From Crocinitomicaceae bacterium (GTDB taxonomy: Bacteria; Bacteroidota; Bacteroidia; Flavobacteriales_D; Crocinitomicaceae): a stretch of DNA of 64,000 nt. A program made the translations under genes and the position numbers. Positions within the stretch are counted from its first letter, which is position 1. Every line of letters starts with the position of its first letter. The notes under the pieces were generated by a model. That model had not been told where the DNA came from. It did not search any database and saw only the letters and a program-made list of their open reading frames with translations. Shown in pieces: positions 33,501-41,793 of the stretch. The stretch is taken from positions 248,001 through 312,000 of the forward strand of contig JADJEU010000001.1 in assembly GCA_016709005.1 (NCBI GenBank), given 5' to 3'.

Positions 33501-34146
33501 CAAACCACATGTTACCTTTGCTGTCTTCATGAATAGTCCAGATGTAATTACTCAATAAACCATTTTGTTCAACGAAGTGAACAAATGATTTTCCATCATA
33601 CATCGATACGCCAGAGGTCCAGTTTGCAAACCAAAGATTTCCTCGGGAATCCTCAACAATGTTCATGACATAACTGGAACTTAATCCCTGATCAACGTCC
33701 AGGTACTGAACATTGTAAGAGGCGGCATCTTTAAAATTAGGGGCAAGCGCCTGCACAGGTGCTGTATGGCGATAGTCGACTTCAGTTCCTTCTGCAACTT
33801 TTTCCGTTGGAAGCGCTGTGGAACCATCTCCGGGAATAAAATGTGGCAAGTCAGTATTGACTAGCTTTATATCAGGAGGTGAAATTCGGTGAACGTTCTG
33901 GTTTGCACTGTCTACAAATGGAGCTGTAGCTAAAATAACAACAGGTTTGGCAAGCGTGTCTGACTGAATCAGTTTGAGTTCGCATGCAATTGGGCGGCCG
34001 GTAGTCAAGGTATCGATTGCTTCAACGATCCCATCTGAATTTACTATAGTACCATCGTTATCTGACTTGTGCACCTGATGACAGGAGACAAGAAGCAGAC
34101 TGATAAATAACGCTATATGATATTTGTAGTTCAAACAGTTAAACAT
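30559..34146 (-). CDS. Beta-propeller (Reg_prop) sensor with Y_Y_Y, TM and SpoIIE phosphatase
   Basis: About 1195 residues. A lipobox LLVSC at about residue 22 suggests a lipidated N-terminus. Then about 14 propeller repeats of about 42 residues (GLSSSYVMNIVEDSRGNLWF type, roughly 115-730), probably two seven-bladed propellers; a Y_Y_Y Ig-like domain; one TM (about 885-910); a coiled coil; and a SpoIIE/PP2C phosphatase with its metal Asp residues visible (IVAGDFYWLEE, AAADCTGHGVPGA, FTDGYIDQFGG, EQVDDVCVIG). The periplasmic propellers sense a ligand and the phosphatase acts in the cytoplasm, most likely on an anti-sigma-factor antagonist. No such partner gene is adjacent. ATG 34146 fits; a lipidated N-terminus plus a later TM is unusual. 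Confidence 0.88.
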   Translation of the reverse strand: MFNCLNYKYHIALFISLLLVSCHQVHKSDNDGTIVNSDGIVEAIDTLTTGRPIACELKLIQSDTLAKPVVILATAPFVDSANQNVHRISPPDIKLVNTDLPHFIPGDGSTALPTEKVAEGTEVDYRHTAPVQALAPNFKDAASYNVQYLDVDQGLSSSYVMNIVEDSRGNLWFANWTSGVSMYDGKSFVHFVEQNGLLSNYIWTIHEDSKGNMWFGSDGFGVGKYDGSVFTNYDEVDGLGNNLVLDIDEDADGNLWFATAGGISKFDGKTFTNYTTAQGLSHNFATSIMFDHNGDLWIATDGGGINKFHGNQKKGFTHYTVNEGMPSNNINVIFEDTNENIWIGTVENGVCLFDGYSFFTYTTAQGLSSNYIYAISEDHYSNIWFGTDGGGACMYNRSEFVHFTEREGVSNNIVRSVVPDSDGNVWFGTYGAGVNKYNEKSFENFTENQGLSSAIVRDIIEDREGNLWFAQNYGVSKYDGKTYQHYTTEQGLSHNVVRAALEDHEGNLWFATDGGGVNKFDGKTFTHFTTSNGMSSDIILCLYEDSKNNLWFGTNGAGITKYDGTNFYHLTRQQGLGDNVIRSIIEDKNGMIWIGTNGGGLDKFDGKTITHYTQHEGMSGNYILSILEDSKGHLWVGTEDDGLTKIEEDTMITIDISNGLSNNIIWSIVEDFDNNFWVSTEKGLNLISVTDSATYHITTFGKLDGLKGVDFYPNSVCLDGQNRIWWGSGKALTMLDLNKYERVTNAPVLNINDVAIEQTFVDYRKLKDSVANGHRVFLNETSTIPLNAITFGEVRPFSNCPENLELPYNLNHLTFHFSAIDWSAPHKLRYKYMLEGLDKDWSPLLEDNRAIYSNLPWGTYTFKVKAIGEAQIWSDILEYPIVIHPPWWFSWWANAIYFIVGIVSIFLIIRWRTHRLVQHKKNLELIVSERTVEVVQQKELVEMKNKEITDSITYAKRIQEAILPAGSLLLSSLKDAFVLYKPKDIVAGDFYWLEEKNDKILLAAADCTGHGVPGAMVSVVCNNALNRAVREFDLQQPGQILNKVRDIVIETFNKSGEDVKDGMDIALVSLKFYQDKALIEFSGANNSLFIMSNGALSVIAADKQPIGKYALTESFTNHSVELKKGDTFYIFTDGYIDQFGGEKGKKLKFQGFIEILNEIKNDSMKEQKKKMDDYFNAWRGELEQVDDVCVIGVRI

Positions 34147-34243
34147 TGAGTAAGCCTAAAGTAACTAAAATATCCCTAATTCCGAGAGCAGGACATCAAT
34201 TTGAACCTGAATAACCAAGATTTAGCTGTTGATTAGTTTCTGG

Positions 34244-34270
34244 ATTGTCAGACGGAAGGGGAGTGACAAT
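34244..34270. promoter_or_regulatory. Inverted repeat at the pcm promoter
   Basis: ATTGTCA (34244-34250), 13 bases, then TGACAAT (34264-34270), a perfect 7-bp inverted repeat. It covers the -33 side of the TAATTTTG box at 34275, an operator-like place in the divergent spacer with the SpoIIE sensor. By chance alone this is not rare. Confidence 0.35.
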
Positions 34271-34274
34271 CGAT

Positions 34275-34282
34275 TAATTTTG
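34275..34282 (+). promoter_or_regulatory. Promoter -7 box (TAATTTTG) for pcm
   Basis: Exact TAnnTTTG match seven nucleotides before ATG 34290. The word GATTAATTTTG is identical to that before the ABC exporter at 26789. Confidence 0.65.
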
Positions 34283-34289
34283 CTGCTCC

Positions 34290-34931
34290 ATGCTTGATTC
34301 ATATAAACATAAAGGAATGCGTCGTCAGTTAGTTGACGAATTGCGATTAAAAGGTATTAAAGATGAGCAGGTTTTGAATGCCATGAATACAATTCCGCGC
34401 CACTTTTTTCTGGACAAAGTTTTTACTGAACAAGCATATTCTAACATGGCATTTCAAATTGGCGCAGGGCAAACTATCTCGCATCCATTCACAGTGGCCT
34501 TTCAAACCGAATTACTCAGAATTCAGAAGGGAGATAAGGTATTAGAAATCGGAACAGGCTCAGGCTTTCAAACTGCAATTTTATGCCAACTAGGGGCAAA
34601 GGTTTTTTCCATTGAGCGCCAAAAAGAATTGTTCATGAAATCGCAACCGATTTTGGATCACTTCAGATTTTCTCCGAAATTGAAATTCGGTGATGGTTAT
34701 AAAGGCTGGCCTGCCTTTGCGCCATTTAATAGTATCATTGTAACTTGCGGGGCCCCTTTCGTTCCCGAAGATTTGGTTTTGCAGCTGGCAGATAATGGTC
34801 GCATGGTCATACCGATTGGCGAAGGAAAAAATCAGGAGATGATACTCATTCAGAAAAAAGGCAATCAAATCACTCAGGAAAAATTGGGTGTCTTCAGCTT
34901 TGTTCCCATGCTGAAAGATACTGCAAAATAA
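34290..34931 (+). CDS. pcm: Protein-L-isoaspartate O-methyltransferase
   Basis: A 213-residue cytoplasmic enzyme. It uses SAM to methylate isoaspartyl residues of damaged proteins so that they can be repaired. Seen: RRQLVDELRLKGIKDEQVLNAM, IPRHFFLDKVF, QTISHPFTVAFQTELL, SAM motif I VLEIGTGSGFQTAILCQLG, and IIVTCGAPFVPEDLVLQLADNGRMVIPIG (split). Length is typical. The promoter lies 7 nt before the ATG and an inverted repeat overlaps the upstream element. It is divergent from the SpoIIE sensor; no functional link is shown. Confidence 0.93.
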   Translation: MLDSYKHKGMRRQLVDELRLKGIKDEQVLNAMNTIPRHFFLDKVFTEQAYSNMAFQIGAGQTISHPFTVAFQTELLRIQKGDKVLEIGTGSGFQTAILCQLGAKVFSIERQKELFMKSQPILDHFRFSPKLKFGDGYKGWPAFAPFNSIIVTCGAPFVPEDLVLQLADNGRMVIPIGEGKNQEMILIQKKGNQITQEKLGVFSFVPMLKDTAK

Positions 34932-35001
34932 AGCTTTTGCGAATATCGCAAAATAAATCAATACTTGCGGTTTTCAATTTTCATACCCTTTTTATCAGAT
35001 C

Positions 35002-35009
35002 TAACTTTG
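35002..35009 (+). promoter_or_regulatory. Promoter -7 box (TAACTTTG)
   Basis: Exact TAnnTTTG match 12 nt before ATG 35022. It shows that the frame's earlier start at 34965 is not used. Confidence 0.6.
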
Positions 35010-35021
35010 AAAAAAAAACGT

Positions 35022-35663
35022 ATGAAAAATTCAATCTTTTATCTTTATGCAACAACATTGCTCATGGTGAGTTGCAAAAAAACAGCTGAGCCTCACGTAA
35101 CCTCATTTCAATTAGAAGTCACGGATTATTTTAGCGGCGATTCAATGCCAAATTTTCCATTTAGATTTTCGGGCGTCTATTCATCAAGTAGCAATTTCAA
35201 TCAAGTCACAAATGATTATGGTCGATTTGATACCATATTTACACATGAGCAGGAAACTAATTTTGATTGCTTGCCCTTAAGTTCTTACGACTATCTGATT
35301 GGTAAAACAACAGGACAAGTAATAGGAGGAACTAATACAGAAGTGAAGCTTGAGCTAATTCAATTTGGCAATTTCGCTTATAATTTCAATTGTTCTTTTG
35401 GCTCGGGATATATACAAAATGTTCAGCGTGAATTTCTTTATCCTTTTACACCAGAACCAAGTATTCAAGACGCCTGGCAAGCACAATCGCAGTTCATCGC
35501 CTCTCCAACTTGTGGTTCAAATATGAACTCATCAGAGGTCATTAGCGGATCATGGATTGTTACTTATCAGAAAAAAACAAGTACCGGCGCACCCTGGGTA
35601 GACTACTCAGACACTGTAACTATAGAGCCTGGCGCAGATTATGTTTACACAATTGATTATTAA
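35022..35663 (+). CDS. Lipoprotein of unknown function
   Basis: About 213 residues. MKNSIFYLYATTLLMVSCKK is a lipoprotein signal with lipobox MVSC. The mature part is beta-rich (TSFQLEVTDYFSGDSMPNFPF, QVTNDYGRFDTIF) and may be a carboxypeptidase-regulatory-like or Ig sandwich, similar in plan to the lipoprotein at 29780. Two Cys occur in the second half. Function unknown. It is followed by the lamin-tail lipoprotein after 59 nt on the same strand. Confidence 0.6.
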   Translation: MKNSIFYLYATTLLMVSCKKTAEPHVTSFQLEVTDYFSGDSMPNFPFRFSGVYSSSSNFNQVTNDYGRFDTIFTHEQETNFDCLPLSSYDYLIGKTTGQVIGGTNTEVKLELIQFGNFAYNFNCSFGSGYIQNVQREFLYPFTPEPSIQDAWQAQSQFIASPTCGSNMNSSEVISGSWIVTYQKKTSTGAPWVDYSDTVTIEPGADYVYTIDY

Positions 35664-35722
35664 TTTCATAAAGACAGGTTAATGTTAACATAAGATTAAG
35701 GCCAGACATTTGTATATCTAAT

Positions 35723-36298
35723 ATGAATGTTATGCGAATTGTTGCAATATTTTTAACGATCAATCTGATGGCTTGTACTTCGGTAGAGAAAAGTGAATTG
35801 AAAGCTGTCCCTGAGGTACAAGCTGAAACAATGCAGAAGGTTCCACAATTGGTAATCAATGAATATTCACCCAAAGGTATTTTTCTGAACGAAAAAGGCG
35901 AAGAAACTGATTGGATTGAATTGTATAATAATTCGGACTCTAGTTTAACAATAGGCAGCAACGAATGGTTTTTAACGGACGATGAAAATGAAACTGATAA
36001 GTTTGCGTTACCTGAAATGACCATCGAGCCACATGGCTTTGTTCTTGTTTTATGTGATGGGAAAGAAAGCTCAGAAAAATATATCCATGCTAATTTTAAA
36101 ATCTCTTCAGACAATGAAACAATTAGTCTGTATCATGATTCAGAACTGGAAGATGAAATTATTTGCACAGAAGATTTAAAAAAGAAATTTAGTTATGGCA
36201 GAGAAACTGATGGTCAGATTTCATGGAATAAAATGAAAAATCCCAGTCCGGGAACATCAAATGATTCATCTCAGAATTATGCTGAAACGGCCCATTGA
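35723..36298 (+). CDS. Lamin-tail-domain lipoprotein
   Basis: A 191-residue protein with lipoprotein signal MNVMRIVAIFLTINLMACTS (Cys at about residue 18). The mature part has the lamin tail domain: QLVINEYSPKGIFLNEKGEETDWIELYNNS (split), LTIGSNEWFLTDDENETDKF and MTIEPHGFVLVLCDGKES, a beta-sandwich often found in surface or nuclease-associated proteins. No catalytic domain is attached. Function unknown. The 3' end overlaps the convergent LRR gene by 33 nt, an unusually long antisense overlap for two lipoprotein genes. Confidence 0.8.
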   Translation: MNVMRIVAIFLTINLMACTSVEKSELKAVPEVQAETMQKVPQLVINEYSPKGIFLNEKGEETDWIELYNNSDSSLTIGSNEWFLTDDENETDKFALPEMTIEPHGFVLVLCDGKESSEKYIHANFKISSDNETISLYHDSELEDEIICTEDLKKKFSYGRETDGQISWNKMKNPSPGTSNDSSQNYAETAH

Positions 36299-37039
36299 GC
36301 TAGCTCTGATTTCAAGGCATCGTGGTGAAAAACTTAGGGTTCCCTGATCAATGACAAGAGTTTCTAAAAGACGAAAGTTGCAGATTTTTGGATCGAGTTT
36401 AAAAAGTGGTCCGGCGTACGAAACGTCTAAATAAATGAGTCCTGTTAAATTGTAGAATTCATCGGGTAATTTGGTGAGATTATTTCTGCTTAAACCTAAT
36501 TGATCAAGTTTCTCCAACAAGCCAATTTCAGCAGGTAAACTGTCCAGTTGATTGTAATCAAGATAAAGATGAGACAGATTTGAAAGGTTGCCAATTTCTT
36601 TTGGTAAGGTTTTTAGCGTGTTAAAATTTAACCACAACTCTTCCAGATTTTTTAATTGGCCAATTTCAGCAGGAAGTATACTAAGTTTATTTGCCTTGAG
36701 TGAAAGTTTTTTGAGATTAATCAGTTTTCCAATTTCAGGTGAGATATAGGTTAGATCATTTCTGCTAACGATCAATTTCTCAAGATTGACAAGGTTTCCA
36801 ATGCCATCTGGAATTTTTGTGATTTTATTATCATGAAGATTAAGTACACGAAGTTCAGTCAGGTTGAAAACATAATCAGGTATTTCTGTCAGGCCTGATT
36901 TACTCAAGTCCAGTTTACCGTTTCGTGATGATTTAAGTGCTGAACCGGACGAATAAAAACCGCACGATGACAATAAAAGAGAAGAAAAAAAAATAACCGG
37001 AATCCATTTCCATTTTGCGAAATGTTTTCCGGTTATCAT
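36266..37039 (-). CDS. Leucine-rich-repeat lipoprotein
   Basis: A 257-residue protein with lipoprotein signal (lipobox LLSSC, Cys about residue 26) and seven or eight LRRs of about 23 residues: GLTEIPDYVFNLTELRVLNL, NKITKIPDGIGNLVNLEKL, NKLSILPAEIGQLKNLEEL, NTLKTLPKEIGNLSNLSHL, NQLDSLPAEIGLLEKLDQL and a divergent last repeat. The NxLxxLPxEIGxLxxLxxLxL pattern is that of bacterial LRRs. It is likely a surface or periplasmic binding protein. A Cys in a C-terminal cap may close the solenoid. The gene follows the tricorn-like protease gene by 16 nt, so the two are probably one transcript. Confidence 0.85.
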   Translation of the reverse strand: MITGKHFAKWKWIPVIFFSSLLLSSCGFYSSGSALKSSRNGKLDLSKSGLTEIPDYVFNLTELRVLNLHDNKITKIPDGIGNLVNLEKLIVSRNDLTYISPEIGKLINLKKLSLKANKLSILPAEIGQLKNLEELWLNFNTLKTLPKEIGNLSNLSHLYLDYNQLDSLPAEIGLLEKLDQLGLSRNNLTKLPDEFYNLTGLIYLDVSYAGPLFKLDPKICNFRLLETLVIDQGTLSFSPRCLEIRASSMGRFSIILR

Positions 37040-37055
37040 GTTCTTGGATCAGTAA

Positions 37056-40000
37056 TTATTTTAAAAGTTCTTCCACTGCAGCACGCAGTTGTTGATCTTC
37101 TCCAGCCATGAATTTTTCATAGTCATTATTGACTTTGATGTCTGGTTCTAGATCATGATTCTCTACTAAAAATCCTTCAGTGGTGCTGCGCATTCCAATT
37201 TGAGGAATACCAAAAACGGTTTTTCCATCTATCATTCGTTCCCACCAAACTGCAGTTCCAGTGCCCGGTACAGGCATGCCGATGAGTTTGCCGATGCCAA
37301 GTGATTTGTACGTGTACGGGAATAAATGAGCGTCCGAATAATTTCCTTCGCTCATCAACACACAAGATGGTTTTTGCCATTTCCAGATGGGTTCACCGCC
37401 CATATTTTTTTGTCCTCTTGGTTCAAAACTCATGTACATTTTACCGCTTAGAAAAGTTGCAAGATCATCGTGCAACCAGCCACCACCGTTAAACCGGGTA
37501 TCAATAACAAGTGCTTCTTTTGTGTGCAGCTTGCCCAGCGCTCTGTCAAATAATTCGCGGAAACTTTGAGAGTCCATTCCACGGATGTGAACGTATCCCA
37601 AGCGACCTTCAGATAATTTTTCTACTGACTCTTCGCAGCGTTTGATCCAGCGTTCGTAAGCCAGTGAGTTTTCTTCACCTAAAGAGATTGTTTTGATCAC
37701 TTCATCCCATCTTTCTTTTGTTTGTGGATTATATAAACTCAACAATACTTTTTCACCAACCTTGCGATTGAGTAGAGGGTAGTAGTTCATGTTTTCTGTA
37801 ATCTCAACACCATCAATTTTTTCAATGATCACACCAGCTACTATCTTGTCTGATTTGGTGTCTAGTGGACTTTGATCCATGATTTCAAGAATCTTGATTC
37901 CTTTTCCAGCATAAGTTTCATCATAATAGCAGCCAAACGTTGCGGTTTGATCTCCATCTGGTGTTGATTCATTGTAACGCGCACCGGTGTGCGAAGCATT
38001 AATCTCTCCCAATAATTCGCTCAGCATTTCAGCAAAGTCAAATCCATTGTTGATATAAGGTAAAAATTTAGCGTATTCTTTTTTGTATAAATCCCAGTCA
38101 ACACCATGTAAATCTTCAACGTAGAACTTTTCACGTACTTGTCTCCAGGCGTGATTAAACATATATGTTCTTTCTGCTGAAGCATTGTGTAGCATTTCAG
38201 CATCAAATGTTACCGGTTTAGGAGCACCCGTCTTGATGTCAAGTTCCAGAAGTTTACCTGCATTACTGAAATACAATTTGTCTTGCGCCTTATTGAAAAT
38301 CAATTGCGAAGGACTGCTTTTAACTTCTGCGAGAATTTTGGTTTCATTCTCTCTGAAATTTGTTTTCCAAATGTTGAATCCTTCTTCGAATGTACACATG
38401 TAATAAATATTTTCACCGTCTTTATCTACAACAAAATCGGCTAAACCTGAAGAGTGAATCGTTAATCTTTCTCGTCGATCTTCCAAACCTTCCAATTCTA
38501 CTTCAATTGGCTTCACGGTTTCTGTAGAGTCTTTCTCTGATTTTTCAAGTGTTGATTCTGGCTTTTTCTTCTCATCAGCTTTCAAATCTGTTTCTTCCTC
38601 TTTCCAAAGTGCATATTCTTCTTTGGAGAGTTTGAATTTTTTGTGCGCATCTTCTGTCAGGAAAATAGCTTCAACATCTTCTTGTGCACCCCAGCTTCCA
38701 TGAGAGCGGAAACCATATCTATCCGTAGTATAGTAAACCATTTGGCCATCCATTGCAAATTTAGGTGCACCGTTGGCGTATCCACTTTCTGTCAGATTGA
38801 TTGGCTTTTCTTTACCATTCGCATTCACTAAACCAACATCCGTCGACCATCTTTCAAATTCAAAAAATTGTACCAACAACCATTTTGAATCAGGTGACCA
38901 GGTGTAATATTGATCACCGTCAGAGTAAGAGTAGTTATAAGTTGCTGGCAAAACAATGCGTTCCTTTTTTGTTTCAAGATTTAAGACTTTCAGCGTTGTT
39001 CTATTTTCTAAAAAGGCTACTTCTTTACCGTCAGGTGAATATTTTGGATCAAATGTTTCTTCACCGTTATTGACCAACGTTTTTTCTTCAAGTAAAGTAG
39101 AATTGTAAAAATATTTTTCGTCTTTATTTTTTCGGGATACTTCATAAATGTTCCAGCTCTCATTGCGTTCTCCTGCAAAAAGAATTTTGTTTCCATCCGG
39201 GCTGAAGCTTACATTGCGTTCCTGATCAGCTGTGTATGTGATTTGTTTTGTTGTGCTGAATTCAATTGATGTTACAAATACTTCGCCTCTGAAAATAAAT
39301 GCAATCTCTTTGTTGTTTGGTGAGATCGCAAATTCACTTGCGCTAGTCACTTGCAAATATTTTGCTTCGTTTTGTGAGTTGTCTTTGTTGATCGTGATGT
39401 TTACTTTTTGCGATTGTCCGTTGGCATATAAATAAATTTCACCGTCGTAACCATAACAGAGGGATTTTGTTGTCGCAGAATAACTCAGGAAGCGAACAGG
39501 ATTAACCGTGTAGTTTGTGATTTGAGAACCGTAAGGATTTGAAGTTGTTCCTTTCCAGATATTGAAGCAACCCGATTTTTCGCTCAAGAAATAGAATTCG
39601 TCAGTTTCACCCCATACCGGATTTCTGTCTTCGCCTTTCCAATCAGTAATTTGCGTGAATTTTTTTGTTTCTGAATTGTATGCTACGATATCACGCGTCA
39701 CAGATGAAGTATGATGTTTTCTCCATGGATCTTCATACCCTTTTCGGTTTTGAAAAAGCATTAGTGTTCCGGCCGCATTAAATTGTACATCTTCAGCAGC
39801 AATTGTCAAATATTGTTTCTCACGGCCGCCTGTTGTTGAAACAGAATAAAGTTCGGTTAGTCCTGCATAGGGGAACTGGACTGATTTTGAGTCATCCAAT
39901 CGGGCGCTTTGAAACAATACTGATTTGCCATCCCTTGTAAAGGTGCTCGGAAAATCCTGAGCTGAGTGATACGTTAATCGGGTAGGGGTGCCACCTTCGG

Positions 40001-40274
40001 CAGAAACAACGAATATATCGAAATTTCCAAATCGATTAGATGCAAAAGCAAGTTGTGTTCCGTCAGGATTCCAAACTGGTTTAAAATCATGAGCGCTGTG
40101 ACTGGTGATCTGTGTTGCTGTTCCTCCTTTAGAATCTACAACAAATACATCACCCTGATACGAGAAGGCAATTTTGTCTCCCTTTGGCGAGATAGTAGGA
40201 TAGCGCATCCAGAGTTGCTGAGCAAAGGAAGCATTCAATGCTAGAATAAGCAGGATCGAACTTAATTTTTTCAT
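37056..40274 (-). CDS. Tricorn-like S41 protease
   Basis: About 1072 residues. Signal peptide MKKLSSILLILALNASFA, two PD40/WD40-like propeller regions (about 20-330 and 340-660; ISPKGDKIAFSYQGDVFVVDS), a helical linker with many Lys/Glu, a PDZ region (about 760-850) and an S41 domain with His in INASHTGARY and Ser in SEGNYSDAHLFPY, with DTRFNGGGWLHDDLATF at the substrate side. The family cleaves peptides in the periplasm. The protein is of normal length for this family. It is followed 16 nt later by the LRR lipoprotein gene. A near-consensus TACCTTTA box (40293-40300) precedes ATG 40274. Confidence 0.88.
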   Translation of the reverse strand: MKKLSSILLILALNASFAQQLWMRYPTISPKGDKIAFSYQGDVFVVDSKGGTATQITSHSAHDFKPVWNPDGTQLAFASNRFGNFDIFVVSAEGGTPTRLTYHSAQDFPSTFTRDGKSVLFQSARLDDSKSVQFPYAGLTELYSVSTTGGREKQYLTIAAEDVQFNAAGTLMLFQNRKGYEDPWRKHHTSSVTRDIVAYNSETKKFTQITDWKGEDRNPVWGETDEFYFLSEKSGCFNIWKGTTSNPYGSQITNYTVNPVRFLSYSATTKSLCYGYDGEIYLYANGQSQKVNITINKDNSQNEAKYLQVTSASEFAISPNNKEIAFIFRGEVFVTSIEFSTTKQITYTADQERNVSFSPDGNKILFAGERNESWNIYEVSRKNKDEKYFYNSTLLEEKTLVNNGEETFDPKYSPDGKEVAFLENRTTLKVLNLETKKERIVLPATYNYSYSDGDQYYTWSPDSKWLLVQFFEFERWSTDVGLVNANGKEKPINLTESGYANGAPKFAMDGQMVYYTTDRYGFRSHGSWGAQEDVEAIFLTEDAHKKFKLSKEEYALWKEEETDLKADEKKKPESTLEKSEKDSTETVKPIEVELEGLEDRRERLTIHSSGLADFVVDKDGENIYYMCTFEEGFNIWKTNFRENETKILAEVKSSPSQLIFNKAQDKLYFSNAGKLLELDIKTGAPKPVTFDAEMLHNASAERTYMFNHAWRQVREKFYVEDLHGVDWDLYKKEYAKFLPYINNGFDFAEMLSELLGEINASHTGARYNESTPDGDQTATFGCYYDETYAGKGIKILEIMDQSPLDTKSDKIVAGVIIEKIDGVEITENMNYYPLLNRKVGEKVLLSLYNPQTKERWDEVIKTISLGEENSLAYERWIKRCEESVEKLSEGRLGYVHIRGMDSQSFRELFDRALGKLHTKEALVIDTRFNGGGWLHDDLATFLSGKMYMSFEPRGQKNMGGEPIWKWQKPSCVLMSEGNYSDAHLFPYTYKSLGIGKLIGMPVPGTGTAVWWERMIDGKTVFGIPQIGMRSTTEGFLVENHDLEPDIKVNNDYEKFMAGEDQQLRAAVEELLK

Positions 40275-40360
40275 GGTCAGAGATTTGAAAAATAAAGGTA
40301 AACATTCTGTTTGATTCAGTTAATTGAATTTGGACGAATGGAAAAAATAGAAGCAAAGCA

Positions 40361-40390
40361 AAAAAAAACTCCCCGCGAACGGAGAGTTTT
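40361..40390 (-). terminator. Intrinsic terminator with TTCG tetraloop
   Basis: On the minus strand ACTCTCCG-TTCG-CGGGGAGT (40387-40368) is an 8-bp stem with one T-G pair and a TTCG loop, followed by a run of eight T residues (plus A run 40361-40368). It ends the SprF operon before the tricorn gene; a T run on the other strand makes it possibly bidirectional. Confidence 0.85.
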
Positions 40391-40395
40391 TATTA

Positions 40396-41781
40396 TTACT
40401 TTAGTTGGAAGACCCAGACATCGGGTTGAATTTTTCTTTGCTCTTCAGCATATTGAAGTGCTGCAGCTTCATTGACCGTATAAAAGACATTGACATAGTA
40501 GAATTCACCTTGCTTATGAATTATCACTGCAGGATATTTTGCCTGAAATTGTTTTTTAGCATTAAGGGCGTTGTCTTTATTTTTGAATGCACCCATGATC
40601 ACGTAAAATCCAGGTATCAGAGTTTGTCCTGCTTCATCCACAAAATCTGCCGCATTTTCGATTCGCACTTCAGAGTTATCTTGATTTCCGTTTAGATCAT
40701 TTGGATTACCTGCGCCGTCGTTTTCCAGTTTGAGAATTTCAATCTCTTCATGCAACTTCTCAATCTCTTCGTCATGTTGCTGATCTTTTTTGTTCAACTC
40801 ATTAGCAAGGCTGTCAGTCGTGTTTTCTGCATTATCAAGTCTTGAATTCAATGCGTCTAATTCTTCTGCACTCAATCCTCCATTGTTGCCACCGAACGTA
40901 AATCCTAACATGACTTCATGCCCTCCGCCTGAATAATTTCCAATTGGAGAAACAACTAGTTCATAAGTATATCCTGCAATCAGGTTCTTATTCAGTTTAG
41001 CACCAATATTAAAACCTACCGCATAACCAAAACGGTATGACACTCCGGCACGCAGCATATCTTTCCATGCAAAGTTTGCATTGATATCAAATTGCACTGG
41101 CGCACCTTTTACATAGCGCATCATGACAGATGGATAAAAATCAATTTCCGCTGATTCACTCAAAGTAAGATCATAAGAAACGCCAGCTATTAAGTGACGC
41201 TTCAAAGTCGTATATACATTGGTGTTTGTCTCCAGATAATTTATCTTATTTCCTAGAATTTGCGGCATACTTACACCAACTTTTAAATCTTGCCACATAT
41301 AAGCTATACCGAAATTTGCATCAACAGTAACCTTACGCTGCGTTTGATTATAGAGGGTTGGATCGTTTGCATCGTGTGCGCTAACGTTCGTGAAATCAAT
41401 TTTATTGTCGATTACACCCGCTGAAAGACCTAAGGTCAAATCATGCCCATCTGTTAATGTGAAACGATAAGAGTAAGAAGAGTACAAACCAGTGCGGTTA
41501 AAAATATCCATCTGGTCGTTGAATAAACTGAGTCCAAGTCCGATTTTGTTTTTTGAAACTGGGCCATCTACTGTTAATGCGTAGGTGACCGGTGCGCCTG
41601 CAATGTCTTTCCACTGTGAACGGTGGATGAGAAAAGCATTTGCCTGATCTTCAACTCCTGTAAATGCCGGATTATAAATGAAACGATTGTAATAGTATTG
41701 GCTGAACAATGGTAATTGCTGAGCCTTAATTCCTGCAGAAGCTGCTACAGCTAATGCGAAAGTGATTAATGTCTTTTTCAT
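40396..41781 (-). CDS. PorP/SprF family T9SS membrane protein with C-terminal SPOR domain
   Basis: About 461 residues. A signal peptide (MKKTLITFALAVAASAG...), a PorP/SprF barrel (about 20-290; QLPLFSQYYYNRFIYNPAFTG is the family's opening, then NKIGLGLSLFNDQ and LIAGYTYELVVSP), a coiled coil (about 310-350; NKKDQQHDEEIEKLHEEIEI) and a SPOR domain (about 385-460; FYVIMGAFKNKDNALNAKKQ). PorP/SprF proteins work with type B (CHU_C) T9SS cargo, and the gene lies directly after such a cargo gene (12 nt). SPOR domains bind denuded septal peptidoglycan, so this fusion may tie the adhesin exporter to the cell wall. ATG 41781 is chosen over GTG 41790. Confidence 0.88.
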   Translation of the reverse strand: MKKTLITFALAVAASAGIKAQQLPLFSQYYYNRFIYNPAFTGVEDQANAFLIHRSQWKDIAGAPVTYALTVDGPVSKNKIGLGLSLFNDQMDIFNRTGLYSSYSYRFTLTDGHDLTLGLSAGVIDNKIDFTNVSAHDANDPTLYNQTQRKVTVDANFGIAYMWQDLKVGVSMPQILGNKINYLETNTNVYTTLKRHLIAGVSYDLTLSESAEIDFYPSVMMRYVKGAPVQFDINANFAWKDMLRAGVSYRFGYAVGFNIGAKLNKNLIAGYTYELVVSPIGNYSGGGHEVMLGFTFGGNNGGLSAEELDALNSRLDNAENTTDSLANELNKKDQQHDEEIEKLHEEIEILKLENDGAGNPNDLNGNQDNSEVRIENAADFVDEAGQTLIPGFYVIMGAFKNKDNALNAKKQFQAKYPAVIIHKQGEFYYVNVFYTVNEAAALQYAEEQRKIQPDVWVFQLK

Positions 41782-41793
41782 AGTCTGCACGAA

